DNA of 64,000 nucleotides from Neoscytalidium dimidiatum (GCA_037367355.1 CM074700.1:3348001-3412000); one strand, 5' to 3'. Positions 45,001 through 58,068 are shown, numbered from the stretch's first letter. Made by a program: numbers and translations. The notes: generated by a model from the sequence alone, not told the origin.

Positions 45001-48000
45001 CAATAGGCGACACCATAGCCATGGCAGATCGCACAGCTCTCTGGTGCCCGCCTTTTCCAAGACTGCTAACATCTCCGATATACCAACCTAGACAATAGGA
45101 CGCCACACGCAACGTCACTAATCCCTCCATGTACCGATTCCAACTTTAGCTCGCACCTCGTACCGGACTTATCTTCGGAAATTTTCCTCGCCAACGTGAT
45201 GTACCATCCCTCGCTTGTGACGTCCTCTCATCGTTCGCTCCCAACCCTCCATCCCCCATGTGTTCACTGTCGTCCGAGGAAGCAATCTTGGCCGACCGTT
45301 GCCAACCAATGAATGTTTTACCGCGGATTCGTTATCGACTACGCAGCTTGACTATGCGTTCAGGATCGCTCAGACTAACTATCAACGCCAACCCAATGGT
45401 CCCCCCTTGTGCAGCAGTTACCGCGGGTGTAACCTCCGCCATGACGATTTCGAAGCCCTGGGTGCCCGCGGCTCGGCTCTGGAGCGAGAGGTCGGGTAGT
45501 CGCAAGCTGTTCGGTCGATACGCTGCGCACGTGTCCGGAGGCTTCTCCTGCTGTTCGCAACATCAAACCCCGGGTTCTGGAAGCTTGTGATGGCCACGCG
45601 TCCACGGTACTGGTGGAGTTGTTGGGGTTTCGCGGGATTCTGAAGCGCGTCTGGGCGTTTATGCGTCGGAGGATTTTGGGGTTGGAAGACAGGAGAGCTG
45701 ATGGTACAGAAACTGTTTGAGATGGGGTGGAGATGTGGGATGTTGATGCCTAAGGTGTCGACACTTACGGCAAGGCAGCCTTGCATGAAGAGCAACCAGG
45801 CTACGAGACGGTTGCTGCCAAGCCAAGGCTGATCTGGCAAATTTGTCACGCTTCTCCTGAACGCGTCCAGCAGAGAAACCAGCATTTTTCTCCGCGGTAC
45901 ATGAGTTCCGCCGTCTCCTGCGCGGATAACAGCTTGGCCTGTGATGTCCGACATCACGAAGTTCGACGTCGGTATCGCCGAACATGAACCTTGAACGACA
46001 ACCTAACAATATCAGAAGATCGTCGGAAAGGGTCCGCAGCGCACAACTCTCCGCACCGTCACAACAGCCAGCTCAGCAACGAGCCACCGCCACGCCGTAT
46101 GCGCTGACCCCAGAAGCCGTTATTCCGTTGGCATTTTTTTTTTCCGAGGACCGGGCTTGCGGGAGTCAAGAAAATAGGGCCCTCCCCGACGAACCCTGAT
46201 TGTTGGTGAGGAGAATTGCGCAATGATGCATACCGCGGCGAGGGTTGCACCTGGTCATATGGCTTACCCACGTGGTCAAATTTTGCGGAGAGGAAAAGCC
46301 GAACGGTCTTCAGGCCGGGCAACGACAGGAATAGAGGGGAAAAAGATAAAAGAGCGGTATGCGGAAATGCAGCTCAAGAGCCGGACTGGGAATGCCTGCT
46401 CGCGGCTATGCGCGACTGCCTCGGTGCAATACGTCTCCTCATGCGATGCAAGATTACCTCATGCGAGCCTGGAGGGCAACCTTCTTCAGGTCCCACAAAC
46501 CTTTGGACTTGGGCCGTTATGTCACTTTGCAGGCCAAGAAGAGACCGATGCATTATTTCACATGAGGATGAGGACAGGTGGGTGGTAGCCTGAAGTAGCT
46601 TGTCAGACCGGGCTCGAATATCAACATTCCCCGCAGTAACGCCCCATGCTAGAGCGGTAACTCCAATGGCAAAAGAGGGCAAGCGAAGGACTGAGCGAAG
46701 TGGCTTGCTTGAAGCTCGAACTTTACTGTGTCAGCTCAGAGTGTTTCGAACTCGAATCGTGACTCAAAAAAAAAGGTAAGAGCCTTTCTTTTTTTCTTTG
46801 GAACAACAGGCAGTATCTGGGAAACTTTTTTAATTCTCGATCATCTGCAGATCAACTTGCAGAATTTCTCGATGGCATGTTGTTCGATCGCGAATGAGAA
46901 CTACTTTCTTGTTCTTTTGCACGCTCCTCGGCTAAGAGCCTGATACATACCGCTTGACTTTTGTTGGGAGGCATAGTTGTGCGCTGTGACACGGGATGGC
47001 GATGCAAAAATCCGACACGCAATGCACTTCAGCTGTATAGTTGTTGCGAACCTTCTTTCTTTTTCGTTCTTTCGAATTCCCTGCGGCATTGCACATCAAT
47101 TTGCCCAATCGGGGAATGGCGGATAGTGGCCAAGCTCCTTGACCATCCCGGGGTTTGGACAAGAAACAAAGAAACGGCACGCAGGCGGCTGATCATGGTC
47201 GTGACCCGGTATTGATTTTGACTTTCTCGATCATCTTCAGATTGCTAGATCTCACATCGGTGAGAGGACGGCACAGTCCTCGGTCGCGTCAGACCAGGCG
47301 GAAGTGCTTCCTATCGCTACCCCTGGCGGTTTGTTCTTGCCTGCATCCTTTCGCGGTGGGGTTTCTCGGTCTTGTTAGCCAAAGCTTACAACGACCGCGC
47401 AGTTGGGGGGGAGAACGCGGAAGAACGGGAGCAGACGAGCGACCGCGTGTGCGCCACAATTCGGGAGGCCTTGTCTTTCTTCCCCATCGCCCCGCGCTCG
47501 CGCCCGCGCACATGTGGTTACTGCAGAGGTGCCTGATCATCACGAAGGCGCCACCCTGAAAATCATTCCCACCCTAGCGTCCGGTGCTTACCTACCACAC
47601 AAAGATAGCCGAGCGACCGCTTTCTCAGCCGTTTTTGCCTATCGAGTTGCTTCCTTTGGGCCGTGATTGTCGAGAATTTGCGCAGGATTCGCCGCGCGCG
47701 CCCCGTTCGTTCGTGTTGTTTCTGGCGGCCGCCGCCCAGGGGGGGTTTTGGTGGGGGAGGGGGAAGAGCGTTGTGGGACTCGGTTCTGCAAGAAGCCCTG
47801 GCCAGATGGCATACAATACACGTCGTTAGGATGTGTACATGCGAGGACGTGGAGATGCGGTTTTTTTTTATTGGCACGCCTTGCTGCCTTGCTGTCCCAT
47901 AATGGAGCGCTGTGTACGTGCACTGTACATGACGTGCGGGGGGCATGAGGGGGTACATTTGCGATTGCGAAATCGCCATTGGACAATCGGTCGTTGGTCC

Positions 48001-51000
48001 AGACCTATCCTTTTTAGTTTCATTCGTTGTCTCCTGGGCTTTCGGGCAGCTTGTAGTGGAGACGTCCTTTTTTCCCAACCGCAGCCCGTTGTAAGTTTGC
48101 GTGATGCGCTGTACATTCCGGCGTATGTACTATGGGGCGTCTAGACGGATCTCTACCGCTCGTGCTAACGTAGCGCGCCGTGGAGACCCGTTCGTTTTTA
48201 GACACGCACGAATACAGCGATGAACCCTTATTCTTTCTCTTTTAGTGGCGTTGACTAACTTTTTTTGCTCCATATTTTCCCTTTACGTCACTTCTTTAGC
48301 TATTTTCTTTTCCTTCCTTAAGCGCTCTTGCCGGAGGTTTAATTCTCTTTGGCAGTGGTAGTCGTTTGTTTGGTTGGACTAACGAGACGGCCCGCGGTCG
48401 TTAGTGCGAAAAGATGAAAAAGCCAGAGGGAGCACGAGGACTGTTAGTGACCCTCCCCCGGGATGGGGTTGCCGGCTCAATCATCCGCGGTGGCGAAATG
48501 CTGGTCTTCTCGCTGCATGTCTTATAATTCCTGCGGACTTCAGGCTGCTCGTAGTGCGCGTTCAGAGGTGCGCGGTGCGCGGGTGGGGTGGTTTTAACAG
48601 GTCGCGGACCTGATCGACGCCGCTTTGCAGCAGCCATTTTAGCTGCAGATGCGCGCACATTGCTCGGGAATGGGTGGGAGCGGGTGCGCTGTCGTTGCTT
48701 TTTCTTTCCCCTCCCCTTGTGGAGACGGGCATGGTCGTCGGTGGAAGTCTGGACCCGGTCCTGCAGATGCAGATGCAGGTGCTGGGGCATTGTGGAGGCA
48801 GCCCCTCCACACCTCCGATGACGGTGCGCGTGCTCGTGGAGACGAGGGACGGCGCAGGGTCCGGTCTAGCTGTGGTGGTGCGCTCGGCAAGCGGGTCTTT
48901 GGGCTGCTCGAAAGCTTTGGTGCGTTGTTCGTTGGGCAGCTGTCTGGTGGTGAGGTGGTGAGGTAAGTCTTCCGAGGTGGCTTGCGTTGGTGCGTTGGTG
49001 ATGTTGCGGACGATGCTGGGATGCGGCCCGATGCTGACTGCGTCGTTGCCTAGACTTCTTGTTTCTTTTTTCGGCAGGCTCTTCTTTCTTTCTTCGAACA
49101 TGGTGAGTGTGTCTAGAACATCTGTTCGCGAGTCCGTAAGCAAAGCTTCTTGGCGGTGGCGCTCCGCTGGCGGAGAGTTCACGTTCCTGCGAGCCAGGGT
49201 ATCGTTGCTCCGCCAGCCGTGTAATTACACGTCAGCTTTGAGACTTCGCACTATGTCACAGTTGATGGAGTAGCGCATGTCGATTGTATTGGAGTTTTGA
49301 AGCTGTTCGAAAGGCTAAGTCGGGTTGCGGGTCGTGCTTGGTCTTGAAACGACTATGGAGGATATGTGCAGCCTCGAAGCTTTGAAGAAATATGCTTCGC
49401 GATGTGCTCTTGGAGCGGAATTGTTTCAGCTTGTTCTCGTCTGACTTTTGCCTCAAGGCGCAAAGTCTCTCGGCAACTAAGAATTTTAAATTTACCCGCT
49501 CAGCCGCAATTGTCAACCCATCGCCACATCTCGCTGCAACACTAATACAGGAAGCTTCTTTAGAGTCCCATTTTCTACGAGCAATGATGGACGTACATGC
49601 AGCCTCACTCCTGCGTTTCGTGTCCCGCTCGGCTTCCGGCTTTCTGCGCGAGTGTAGTTCGGCAGAAGATGTGCTTTTCCGATTGGATAAATTGTTCTTG
49701 ATATTACCTCTTTGGGTCACCCTCAGGTAGAATAATAACACCGTCGAGCTATAGAGCGGATGCTTACTCCAACAACTGCCGGTCTTTGTTAAATGAGTCG
49801 CGTGCTTGATTCTCCACTTACACTTCCTGCTAAGACGATGTTGCAAAAAGTAGATTAAGGATGATCGGCCACGTCTATCGGTAGCTGATCTATCGCAAAG
49901 CTGGAAGAACGTCCGTGTCATGCGGCATGCAAACTCTGACTTCCGACACAGTTCGCGAGGCTGCAAAAGCCAGGAGTTGATTCTGTTGATTCGGAAGGCA
50001 CTCCGTGTAGCCGGGTCCCGCGTCGCAACAGTTTGAATGTCGAGTTTTATGCGGCGTCGCCCCGCCCTAAAACACCAGCGGCAAATGTGCTGAGCCTCCT
50101 TCAATCTTGATTCTTCCCTGTCACAGCATCCGGCGCGCTGGGTGGAATCTGAGCATTTACCGTGCACGGTTAGGAGAAATCCCGCTCGTCACTTACGTAT
50201 TATGTAGTATATCTGAGCGGCAAGAGCCCAGTCCCGCTACCGCACCGAGATCTGCACTCATGTAAGAGCCACGGTAACAGACAGATCAAAGTGCTGGGAG
50301 AAGCCGAATTGCTGGCTGACCGCCAATGAGTTGATTCCTCTAGTGACAGGCGCTCGGTGCTGCTTGCAGCACCGATGCAATGCTTGCACTGCAACATTTC
50401 TTTCCAGCTGAACCGTGTATCCACATCCGTTGTCGACGTGATACAACGTTCCGCTTACTGGAGTGTGTTTCTGGGTAATTAACATGGTATGTCCAGTACC
50501 TGCATTAGTGGTGTGGGGATATGGTGAAGCTCAACCTATTTGAATATCCACTTCTAGATTTCTACATCTGTCCGATTTTACTACTTTACACATTCCAAGA
50601 ATCTGCTCTTGGTTGTCTATGGCCCGTTTATGGACTTAGACTCACTCCTGGATTGTTTGCAAGGGTCGTTAACATACTTCCCTCCACGAGATGCGAAAGG
50701 AAATAACCAACGAAGACGGAATCGCATGCGGAACACCCTCCGAAGAGCTTTGCATCTTTTGTGAGAGCTGCTTACAGGCGTTCCATTGGCTGGTTGTGGC
50801 GAAGAGTGGCGGAATCGGAGGATAGAGCGGATAAGAATCCGCCGCGACAGCTTTTCCGCCTTATTGTCGAGACGCTACTGGCTGACTATTGCGGGATCAC
50901 GGCAAAGCTCCACTGCGGGGCAGCTTGCATCGTCATCGGAATAGTAGCTTCCGCATATCCACTGGCCTTCGGAATGTTAGCCTTCGCGGCACGCATCGCT

Positions 51001-51134
51001 AATGTCTCTCAACCTCTCATCGGCTATCCTGTATTTGAATCGCGGGGCGCCTTCGGACCGCAACCCTCCTTCTTCATTCCCTCCACAGCCTCCAGAAATC
51101 TAATTGTCCTTATCTAAACAGACTCTCTTTCACC
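42017..51134. other. Nine-kilobase gene-poor interval
   Basis: No confident gene. The part to about 45 kb is GC-rich with homopolymer runs (poly-A near 42.77 and 43.60 kb) and many overlapping open frames typical of GC-rich non-coding DNA. From 46 kb composition is more balanced with poly-T runs. One small spliced candidate (45659-45954) is listed. The last 400 bp are the promoter side of the NRPS-like gene. Confidence 0.45.
45659..45954 (-). CDS. Possible small spliced gene, about 74 residues
   Basis: ATG at 45954 opens a 62-codon exon ending exactly at a GTAAGT donor (45768-45763). A CAG acceptor ending at 45698 then gives a short second exon (SCLPTPKSSDA) with a stop at 45659. The first exon reads like protein (KMLVSLLDAFRRSVTNL, RLVAWLLFMQGCLA). 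No family is recognised and the branch site is weak. Confidence 0.3.
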
Positions 51135-54100
51135 ATGTTGTCTGTCATTCCTCCATCGGCCGCTGATGCGCCGCACGTAGTTTCGAAACACGGCTTCGAC
51201 GCCCAAGTCAACACCATTGATTCAGACTCCGAGCCGGAGACGATACCACCAGAGCCCAGGACTGTCGATGAATTGATGCGCAGCCGATCCCGGACAGATC
51301 CGGACCTACCGCTCATCTCATATCCCTCATCCGGAATTGAGTATGTGGACTACACACCGCGCCAGCTTGACATCTTTGCCTTTAGAGTTGCACAGAAATA
51401 CAAGGAGATAATACCACAACGCAAATCGTCAAATGAGAAGCCCGCGGTCATCGGACTGCTTGGACCCTCGAATCTTGAATATTTGATCACAATGCTGGCG
51501 CTCTCCAAGCTTGGCCACACCGTGATGTTCATGTCGACAAGGATTTCGCAGGAAGCTCACGCCTCTCTACTCAACACCACAGGGTCCAGGCACATGGTGA
51601 TCGATGAGGCCTTCACCGACATGGCAGCCGCCCTCAAAAGGGATAATATCCCTGACCTCACTGTCATCCCTATCGCCGGCGCAGAAGTCTACGACAAGCC
51701 CATCACCGAGAACATTGACACACGTCTGGACCAGACCCTGGACCCCGAAGTCGAACAGGGCTACGTCGCATGGATTATCCACTCATCAGGCTCCACGGGC
51801 CTTCCTAAGCCCATCTTCCAGACGCAGCGGGCGGCGCTCAAGAACTACGCAACCAACATGAATATGCGCGGCTTTATCACGCTGCCGCTATTCCACGCGC
51901 ACGGCATCGGCTCGCTCTTCCGCGCCGTCGACTCCAAGAAGCAGATCCACCTGTACAATGCGAAGCTGCCACTCGCAAAGCAGTATCTGATCGAGATCAT
52001 CAAGAAGTACGACTTCGAGATCTTCTACGGTGTGCCGTACGTGCTTAACCTGCTGGCCGAGGATGAGGAAGGGCTGGAGCTGCTGGCCCGCTTCAAGATC
52101 GTCATGTTCGGCGGCTCGTCGTGTCCGGACTCGCTAGGCCACAAGCTCACAGATCACGGCGTCTACCTCATCAGCCACTACGGATCGTAAGTTCTCATCA
52201 TATAGCCCCATATTCCTACCCTTGCAATCGTCACTAAACGCTTCTCAGCACCGAGACCGGCCAGCTAATGACCTCCTTCCGGCCCCGCGAGGACAAGGGC
52301 TGGGACTACCTCCGCCCGTCACCCGCGGTGAAGCCTTACCTCCGCTTCGAGGACCGCGGCGGCGGGCTGTACGAGTGCGTGTGCCTGGAAGGCTGGCCGT
52401 CGAAGGTGATGTCGAACCGGCCGGACGGCGCGTACGCGACCAAGGACTGCTTCACGCCGCACCCGACGCTGCCGGACGCGTGGAAGTACTACTGCCGCCT
52501 CGACGACACGCTGACGCTGAACAACGGCGAGAAAGCGAATCCGCTGCAGCTCGAGGGCGCCGCCCGCCAATGCCCGCTGGTCGACGAGGCCGTCATGTTC
52601 GGCGCTGGCAAGGCGCGGCTGGGGCTCGCGGTCGTGCTGTCTGAGGAGGGAGTCAAGGTGGACAGGGAGGAGCTGCTGGACGCGGTATTTAAGGCAATTG
52701 AGCCCGCCCATTCCACGCTCCCGGCGTACGCGAAGATCGACAGGGACATGGTGCTTGTCCTGCCCGCAGGCACGCAATACCGCGTCACGGACAAGGGCAC
52801 TGTCATCCGCCAGGCATTCTACAAGCAGTTCGCCGCCGAGATCGAGGCCATGTACGAAGAGAAGGTCGCGGACGACGCGCTCGCGCTTGAGGAGCCTCAG
52901 CTCAGAGACTTCATCCGCGAGGAAGTCGCCGCCGTGCTGGGTTTGGCTGACCCGAAGAGCTTGTCCGATGAGCAGGACTTCTTTGGCCTGGGAATGGATT
53001 CGCTACAGACGAGCAGACTGAGGACGGCGTTCGTGAAGAAGCTGGACCTTGGCGGCAAGCAGTTGGGCCTGAATTGCGTGTTCGACTACCCGTCCGTCGC
53101 CGCGCTGGCTCGTCATCTGTACGCGCTCCGGACCGGTGAAGATGCCAACCAGATCTCGAAAGAAGAGGAGATGCAGGCTCTTATCGAGAAGTACTCCAAC
53201 TTCGCCCAGCACGTCCCACAGCCCAGGCAGGTCGAAGGCGACTATGTAGTAAGTCAACGACCCACCCTCTCCCCCTCTCTCTCCTCAATTCTATACTAAC
53301 AGCTTACTCCTCAGATCGTCACCGGCGCCACCGGCTCCCTCGGCGCCCACATCGCCGCGCAGCTCTCCCTCCTCCCTACCGTCCAGCGCATCTACTGCCT
53401 CGTCCGCGCCCGCGACGCCCCCACCGCCCACTCCCGCGTCGTCTCCTCCCTCACCACCCGCCGGCTGTGGTCCACGCTCCCACCCGCCTCGCAATCCAAG
53501 ATCGTCGCCCTCCCCTCCGACCTCTCCCGCCCGGATCTCGGCCTCGATGCGCCCACCATCGACGCCCTGAAGACCGAGGTCTCGGCCGTCCTCCACTGCG
53601 CCTGGGCCGTCAACTTCAACCTGCAGCTGCGCTCGTTCGCGCCCGACTGCCTCGCCGGCGTCAAGCACCTGCTCGACCTGTGCGCGGCCGCGCGCGCGCC
53701 CCTGCCCGCGCGCTTCAACTTCTGCAGCTCCGTCTCGACCGTCTTCAACACGGCGAAGGTCCTGCAGCAGCAGCAGCAGCAGCAGAACGCGGACGCGCCG
53801 CCGCTGGACGAGGTGCGGATCCGCGAGGCCCTGCCGCCGTCCCTGGCCTGCGCCCAGGACATGGGCTACGCGCAGAGCAAGCTGGTGGCCGAGCACGTGT
53901 GCGCCGCGGCGGCGGGCCGCGTGCGCGGGCTGCGCGCGCGCGTGCTGCGCGTGGGCCAGATCGTCGGCGACGAGCGGCACGGCGTGTGGAACGGGACGGA
54001 GGCGGTGCCGCTGATGCTGCGGTGCGCGGAGACGCTGGGCGCGCTGCCGCGGCTGGACGAGCGGGTGCGGTGGCTGCCGGTGGACGTGGTGGCGCGGGCG

Positions 54101-54496
54101 TGCGTGGAGGTGGGGCTGGGCGGCGAGGCGCCCGCCGACGTGTTCAACGTGATCAACCCGCACGCGTTGCATTGGACGAGGGAGCTGCTGCCCGTGCTGA
54201 GGGAGTGCGGGTTGCGGTTCGAGGAGGTGGAGGTGGGGGAGTGGTTGGAGAGACTGAGGAAGGCGGATCAGGATCCGGTGAGGAACCCGCCGGTGAAGCT
54301 GCTGACGTTTTGGGAGGGGAAGTACGGTAAGGTGGCGGATGGTGCGGCGCGCGAGGAGAAGAAGCCGGAAGTCGAGTGGGAGACGGAGAGAGTGCGGGAA
54401 TGGTCGAACGCTATGGCGACGGTTGGGAAGCCTGGCAAGGAGCTGTTGGAGAAGATTGTGGGGTATTTCCTTAATGAGGCTTGGAAGACGGCGTAG
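51135..54496 (+). CDS. NRPS-like reductase (adenylation - carrier - thioester reductase)
   Basis: Three exons (51135-52186, 52249-53248, 53315-54496) encode 1077 residues. The adenylation domain shows core A3 HSSGSTGLPKP (216-226), A5 HYGSTETG across the first intron, the LDDTLTLNNGEKANPLQLE region and the DKGTVIRQ lysine near its end. The carrier domain has LGMDSL with the phosphopantetheine Ser at about 602. The reductase domain starts at about 685 with VTGATGSLGAH and has the YAQSK catalytic Tyr869/Lys873. No condensation domain is present. Such enzymes activate a carboxylic acid, load it on the carrier and release it reductively as aldehyde or alcohol with NADPH. The acid is unknown. A run of seven Gln (53765-53785) sits in the reductase domain. 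No tailoring genes flank it. Confidence 0.94.
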
Positions 54497-54960
54497 ATTT
54501 CATGTTTTCCTTTTCATGTTTTTCTTTCTTCTTCATTAGTGACTATATATGGTCAAGTTCGTGCCCGGAGCGGAGCACATGCGTAGATACCGGAAATACA
54601 GTTTGAAAGGGGCCATGGCCCACGTAATGAAGGACGAATTGGTGGCTCTCGCTAATACTTATGACGCGCCCTTTCTTTCCTTGTTGTCTTATCTCTTTTT
54701 TTTTTTTCTTTTAGTAGATGAAGTGTTGTGATTTTTATCGATCTTGAAAGAAGTCTTAAACAAAATACGACCGAGAGCGTTATAGTCATAGCCGTACAGG
54801 CTGTACGCGCATAATTTCTCTGAGTAATAGTTCAGTGTGAATTTAGCCCGATATAAGAATTATGTGTTGCTTGACGGATGGCATAAATAATGTCTTTCTG
54901 CACGATCTTCGAAAGGCCAGACAAATTTAGTAGAATGTAATGATGTACTGAGCTCGGATC
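54497..54960. other. Short intergenic region between convergent genes
   Basis: The 3' ends of the NRPS-like gene (plus) and the HET gene (minus) face each other. T-rich stretches near 54.69 kb could serve transcript termination. No gene seen. Confidence 0.4.
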
Positions 54961-57110
54961 TCATACAATTGATAGCGTGACTGCTTCACAATCACGAAAG
55001 AAGTCGAAATCGTGCAGTCCCTCGTCGGCAATAATAAGTATGCCCACTCGTTTGAAATTCTTCTCATCTTCTGTCTGTAATAGAAGACCATGCAGGCAGT
55101 CTACCGCAGGTGGCGTACCTTCTGAAGCAACAAGCAATGTATAGAGCTGCGCATCTTTAGCTTCGTCTTCCCCGCAGTCAATGTCACAGTCTGCCACGCA
55201 TTGACCATTTTCCAAAACGGCGAAAGCATAGCCCAGCCCCCCTCGTAGCCTCCAGTCATCCTCAGTATACCTCCGCATGTTCCAGATTCGGCGGATCTTC
55301 CCACTGATTGTGATCTTGCCATGTGAGACTTGGCCAGTTGGATTCTCGACTGTGGTCTCAACAGCAATCATCTGGCACTCGGGGGACACTTTCCGAAAAC
55401 GAGCCTGCCAGTAGACCGGTCCATCGCAGGAAACCCAGGACCAGGAGGGCGCTCTGTAGCCTCTGGGTCTGGATAGTGTCGCGGAGTCAAGAGCGTCGTA
55501 CACGGATTTCCAGAGCAAGCCACGCACAATATCACCCTTCCAAAGGCCAGCATGGTACTCGTCTTCAAGTCCAGCGGTCTTTAAGGCCTCGAGCACGCTG
55601 ATCGCCATACTGGCAACAGCTGGCAGCTTGTCGCTTGAGACGCTCAAATCACGGGCAGAATAGTCCTGAATCATATCGAACCAAGAATTGTAAACGGCTT
55701 CCGGTTCCAGGCCAGGTTTTATACGTGTTGGGTCCTGTACTCCAAGTTCCTGGACCCAAGGCACCGGCCAGAATCCAATGGAGGCGGTGCTGTTTTCTGC
55801 GATGGCCTCCCCGGAGCACTGGAAATGGGTCACGTGTGTGCCAAAGTAGAGAGCTCGAGTGGACAAATGCTGTTCCTGGAAGGTCCATGCTCGTGAATTC
55901 CAATTGCTCGCTTGAACCGTTACGTCATGTTCAATGTGAGGCAAAACGCGTTCCCAAAGCTGAAAATAACCTTTGATACTGCCATCTCCGGAAGATGAAT
56001 ACGGGATACGGGCACACAGCCTATCAGACGGTCTTTCCAGAAAGCCTTCATTGGAAGTAGTTGCGGCGGCGGCAACAACTGTCACCTCGGCGCCTCTGTA
56101 CACTTGGCCCATGATCACAGCTTCTTGCTCCCAGTCGGAGGTATTGTCTTGAATGATGCAGATAGCATCGATCCATAGGTACTGGATCCCAAGGGCTCGT
56201 GTCACCAGAACTGCGTCGCGCAGAGTTTTCGGCATTGTGTTTATTGGTATACCGCTCAGATGGGTTTTGTAGTTACCAGTAAGTGTCTTCAGATGCGGGT
56301 TGTCCGGCGACGGGACCCCCCAGCAATAGCTCAACGCGGCGTAAGAAAATGGACGTTGGAGTGTTTCCACTATATGCGGATCAACAGAAACCACGTCGAT
56401 TAGCCTTGCCGGCATGCGGCCCGGGGTATGTGAGCATGTGTCTTGATGCTGGTTGGAGCAAGATTGGATCCATTGCTTCATCCACCTTATGCTTCTGTTA
56501 CTGAGCGGATCTGCCTCTGGAGGGCTTCTATGGATCCTCAGATCCTCTGTGGCACTACTGGCTTACTCTAATTTCAGTGACTGGTCCACGAAACTGGGAG
56601 GGGGGACTGACCAGGATCGGCATAAACGTTGAACCCTATAAAGCGCTTGAACACACCTCTTCCGGCGTGATCTACCTCACCCAGGAGCTCGATCAATGAC
56701 CAAGAGCCATGATTGGAGCTCTCAGCCGCGACCACGTCTGCTCTATACTTCAAATTCTGGATCCGGAGCCACCTTGACTCCGTAGAAGTATGCGAGGCAG
56801 ATAAAGCACGCAACTCCTCTCCGTACTTTTTCAATATTGTGTGGCGGAGCATACCACAGAATTTACAGCCAGCTTCTGCTTGCAGCCTCAATCGGGGAAG
56901 ATCTGGAAAAGTATCATCGTGTTTGTAGGTCACATCAATCTTTATTGAGGGTTCGGAATGGTCGGGCGAATGTAAACAATTGTCCTGAAGCTGAAGGTTT
57001 TCGCACTGGCTGCACAGTTGTCCAACAGACCCGCTCTGTGTTAACCCAGCCATTTCAGGGGGTTCCGTATAAGTTAACGTTATGAAAGAATTTGGATGTG
57101 TAGGAATCAT
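54961..57110 (-). CDS. HET-domain protein (heterokaryon incompatibility)
   Basis: Two exons (57110-56612, 56546-54961) encode about 694 residues. The N-terminal part has the CSQCENLQL and AGCKFCGMLRHTIL cysteine segments common in these proteins. The HET domain (about residues 225-375) carries its three blocks: YAALSYCWG, WIDAICIIQD and AWTFQEQHLSTRALYF. The rest is the variable C-terminal region with the RGYRAPSWSWVSCDG signature. The intron was set to GTCAGT...CCACAG because this is the pair that joins YADP in frame to EDLRIHRSPP. HET proteins trigger cell death on non-self recognition. The start may instead be the second ATG (MAGL). It is divergent from the kinase gene. Confidence 0.92.
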
Positions 57111-57225
57111 AAATAGGAATAGATGTCTGATTCAAACCCAAAGTGAAAGGAAGCGGGGCTCGCTAACGGAAACGTGGGCACTTTTTATTTGGGTTGCTTA
57201 TATAACGCGGGGGGGTAGAGGTTAA

Positions 57226-57780
57226 AATTTTATTATTGATTTTTTAAATTTTTTTTTTAGTTTTTCTATTTAGATTAGTATTAAACTATTTTATATTAAA
57301 TATTTATCTAGTAGTCTATTAACTAATTATATTATATAATAAAAGTTTATACTAGATATAAAGATATTTAATACTATTTAATCTTTTTTTTCTCTCTCTA
57401 TACTATATCTTATAAAATAATTATTTAAAGTTACTTTTTATTAATTTATTCTTTAGGCTCCGCTCTACTATCGTAATAGGATACTAAGAAATCCGTAAGG
57501 AGCTCTCTTTTCTACGCTTTAACGCCGTAGCGCGTATAGCTACGAAGCTAAAATTTAAGATTCTAGCTATTAAAATCGAGGGTTTTCGAACGGTATAAGT
57601 CTTAACGTAATTTCTCGCGGTCGATTTTAAAGGTTGTTGGCGTGCTCGATAGTAGGTAGATCCGGTTACGTATAACCGCGTCTGCTAAGCTTCGGTTACT
57701 AGGATTAACGTACAAGTATATATCTATCTCCTCGCTCTCTTTCTTTTCTTTCTTTCTCCTTTATACTTAGATTTCCTTAT
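57226..57780. repeat. AT-rich tract with a RIP signature, probable transposon relic
   Basis: From 57241 to 57600 there is no CA and no TG dinucleotide, while CG and TA are common; the first CA comes near 57712. Repeat-induced point mutation converts CpA to TpA on both strands, so this pattern is what remains of a mutated repeat. No coding sequence survives. The original element cannot be named. It lies between the divergent HET and kinase genes. Confidence 0.8.
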
Positions 57781-58068
57781 AATAGCAATACTATCGGATC
57801 CGCCTTTGCTGCCTTACAAACGCTTATTGCCATCGTGTCAATACCTTACGGCAGGAATAACGATTTTCCAGCTTACGTGCTACCGTCAAATGCCTGCTGG
57901 CCTAACCTAACAACCGACCTCGCGGTACCAGACAACCTCGAGAAGATTCCAACACTTGTTCGAAACGAAGTTTAAGCTGCATTACTAGAAGGACCATATA
58001 TGACTACAGATAGTAAGCCAATATCTCCGTTCGAGAGCAATACCTGATTTATACTTAGAGCGACCATA

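Noticed and set aside
48562..49182. Minus-strand frame of 206 codons with some protein-like stretches
   Set aside because: Parts look coding but there is no convincing start, intron or family. Left out for lack of support.
49256..50167. Minus-strand frame of 303 codons
   Set aside because: Begins at GTG with no suitable ATG, Ser/Arg/Lys-rich without domain, no splice evidence.
53291..54172. Minus-strand frame of 293 codons inside the NRPS-like gene
   Set aside because: Antisense of the reductase domain, whose motifs are unambiguous on the plus strand.
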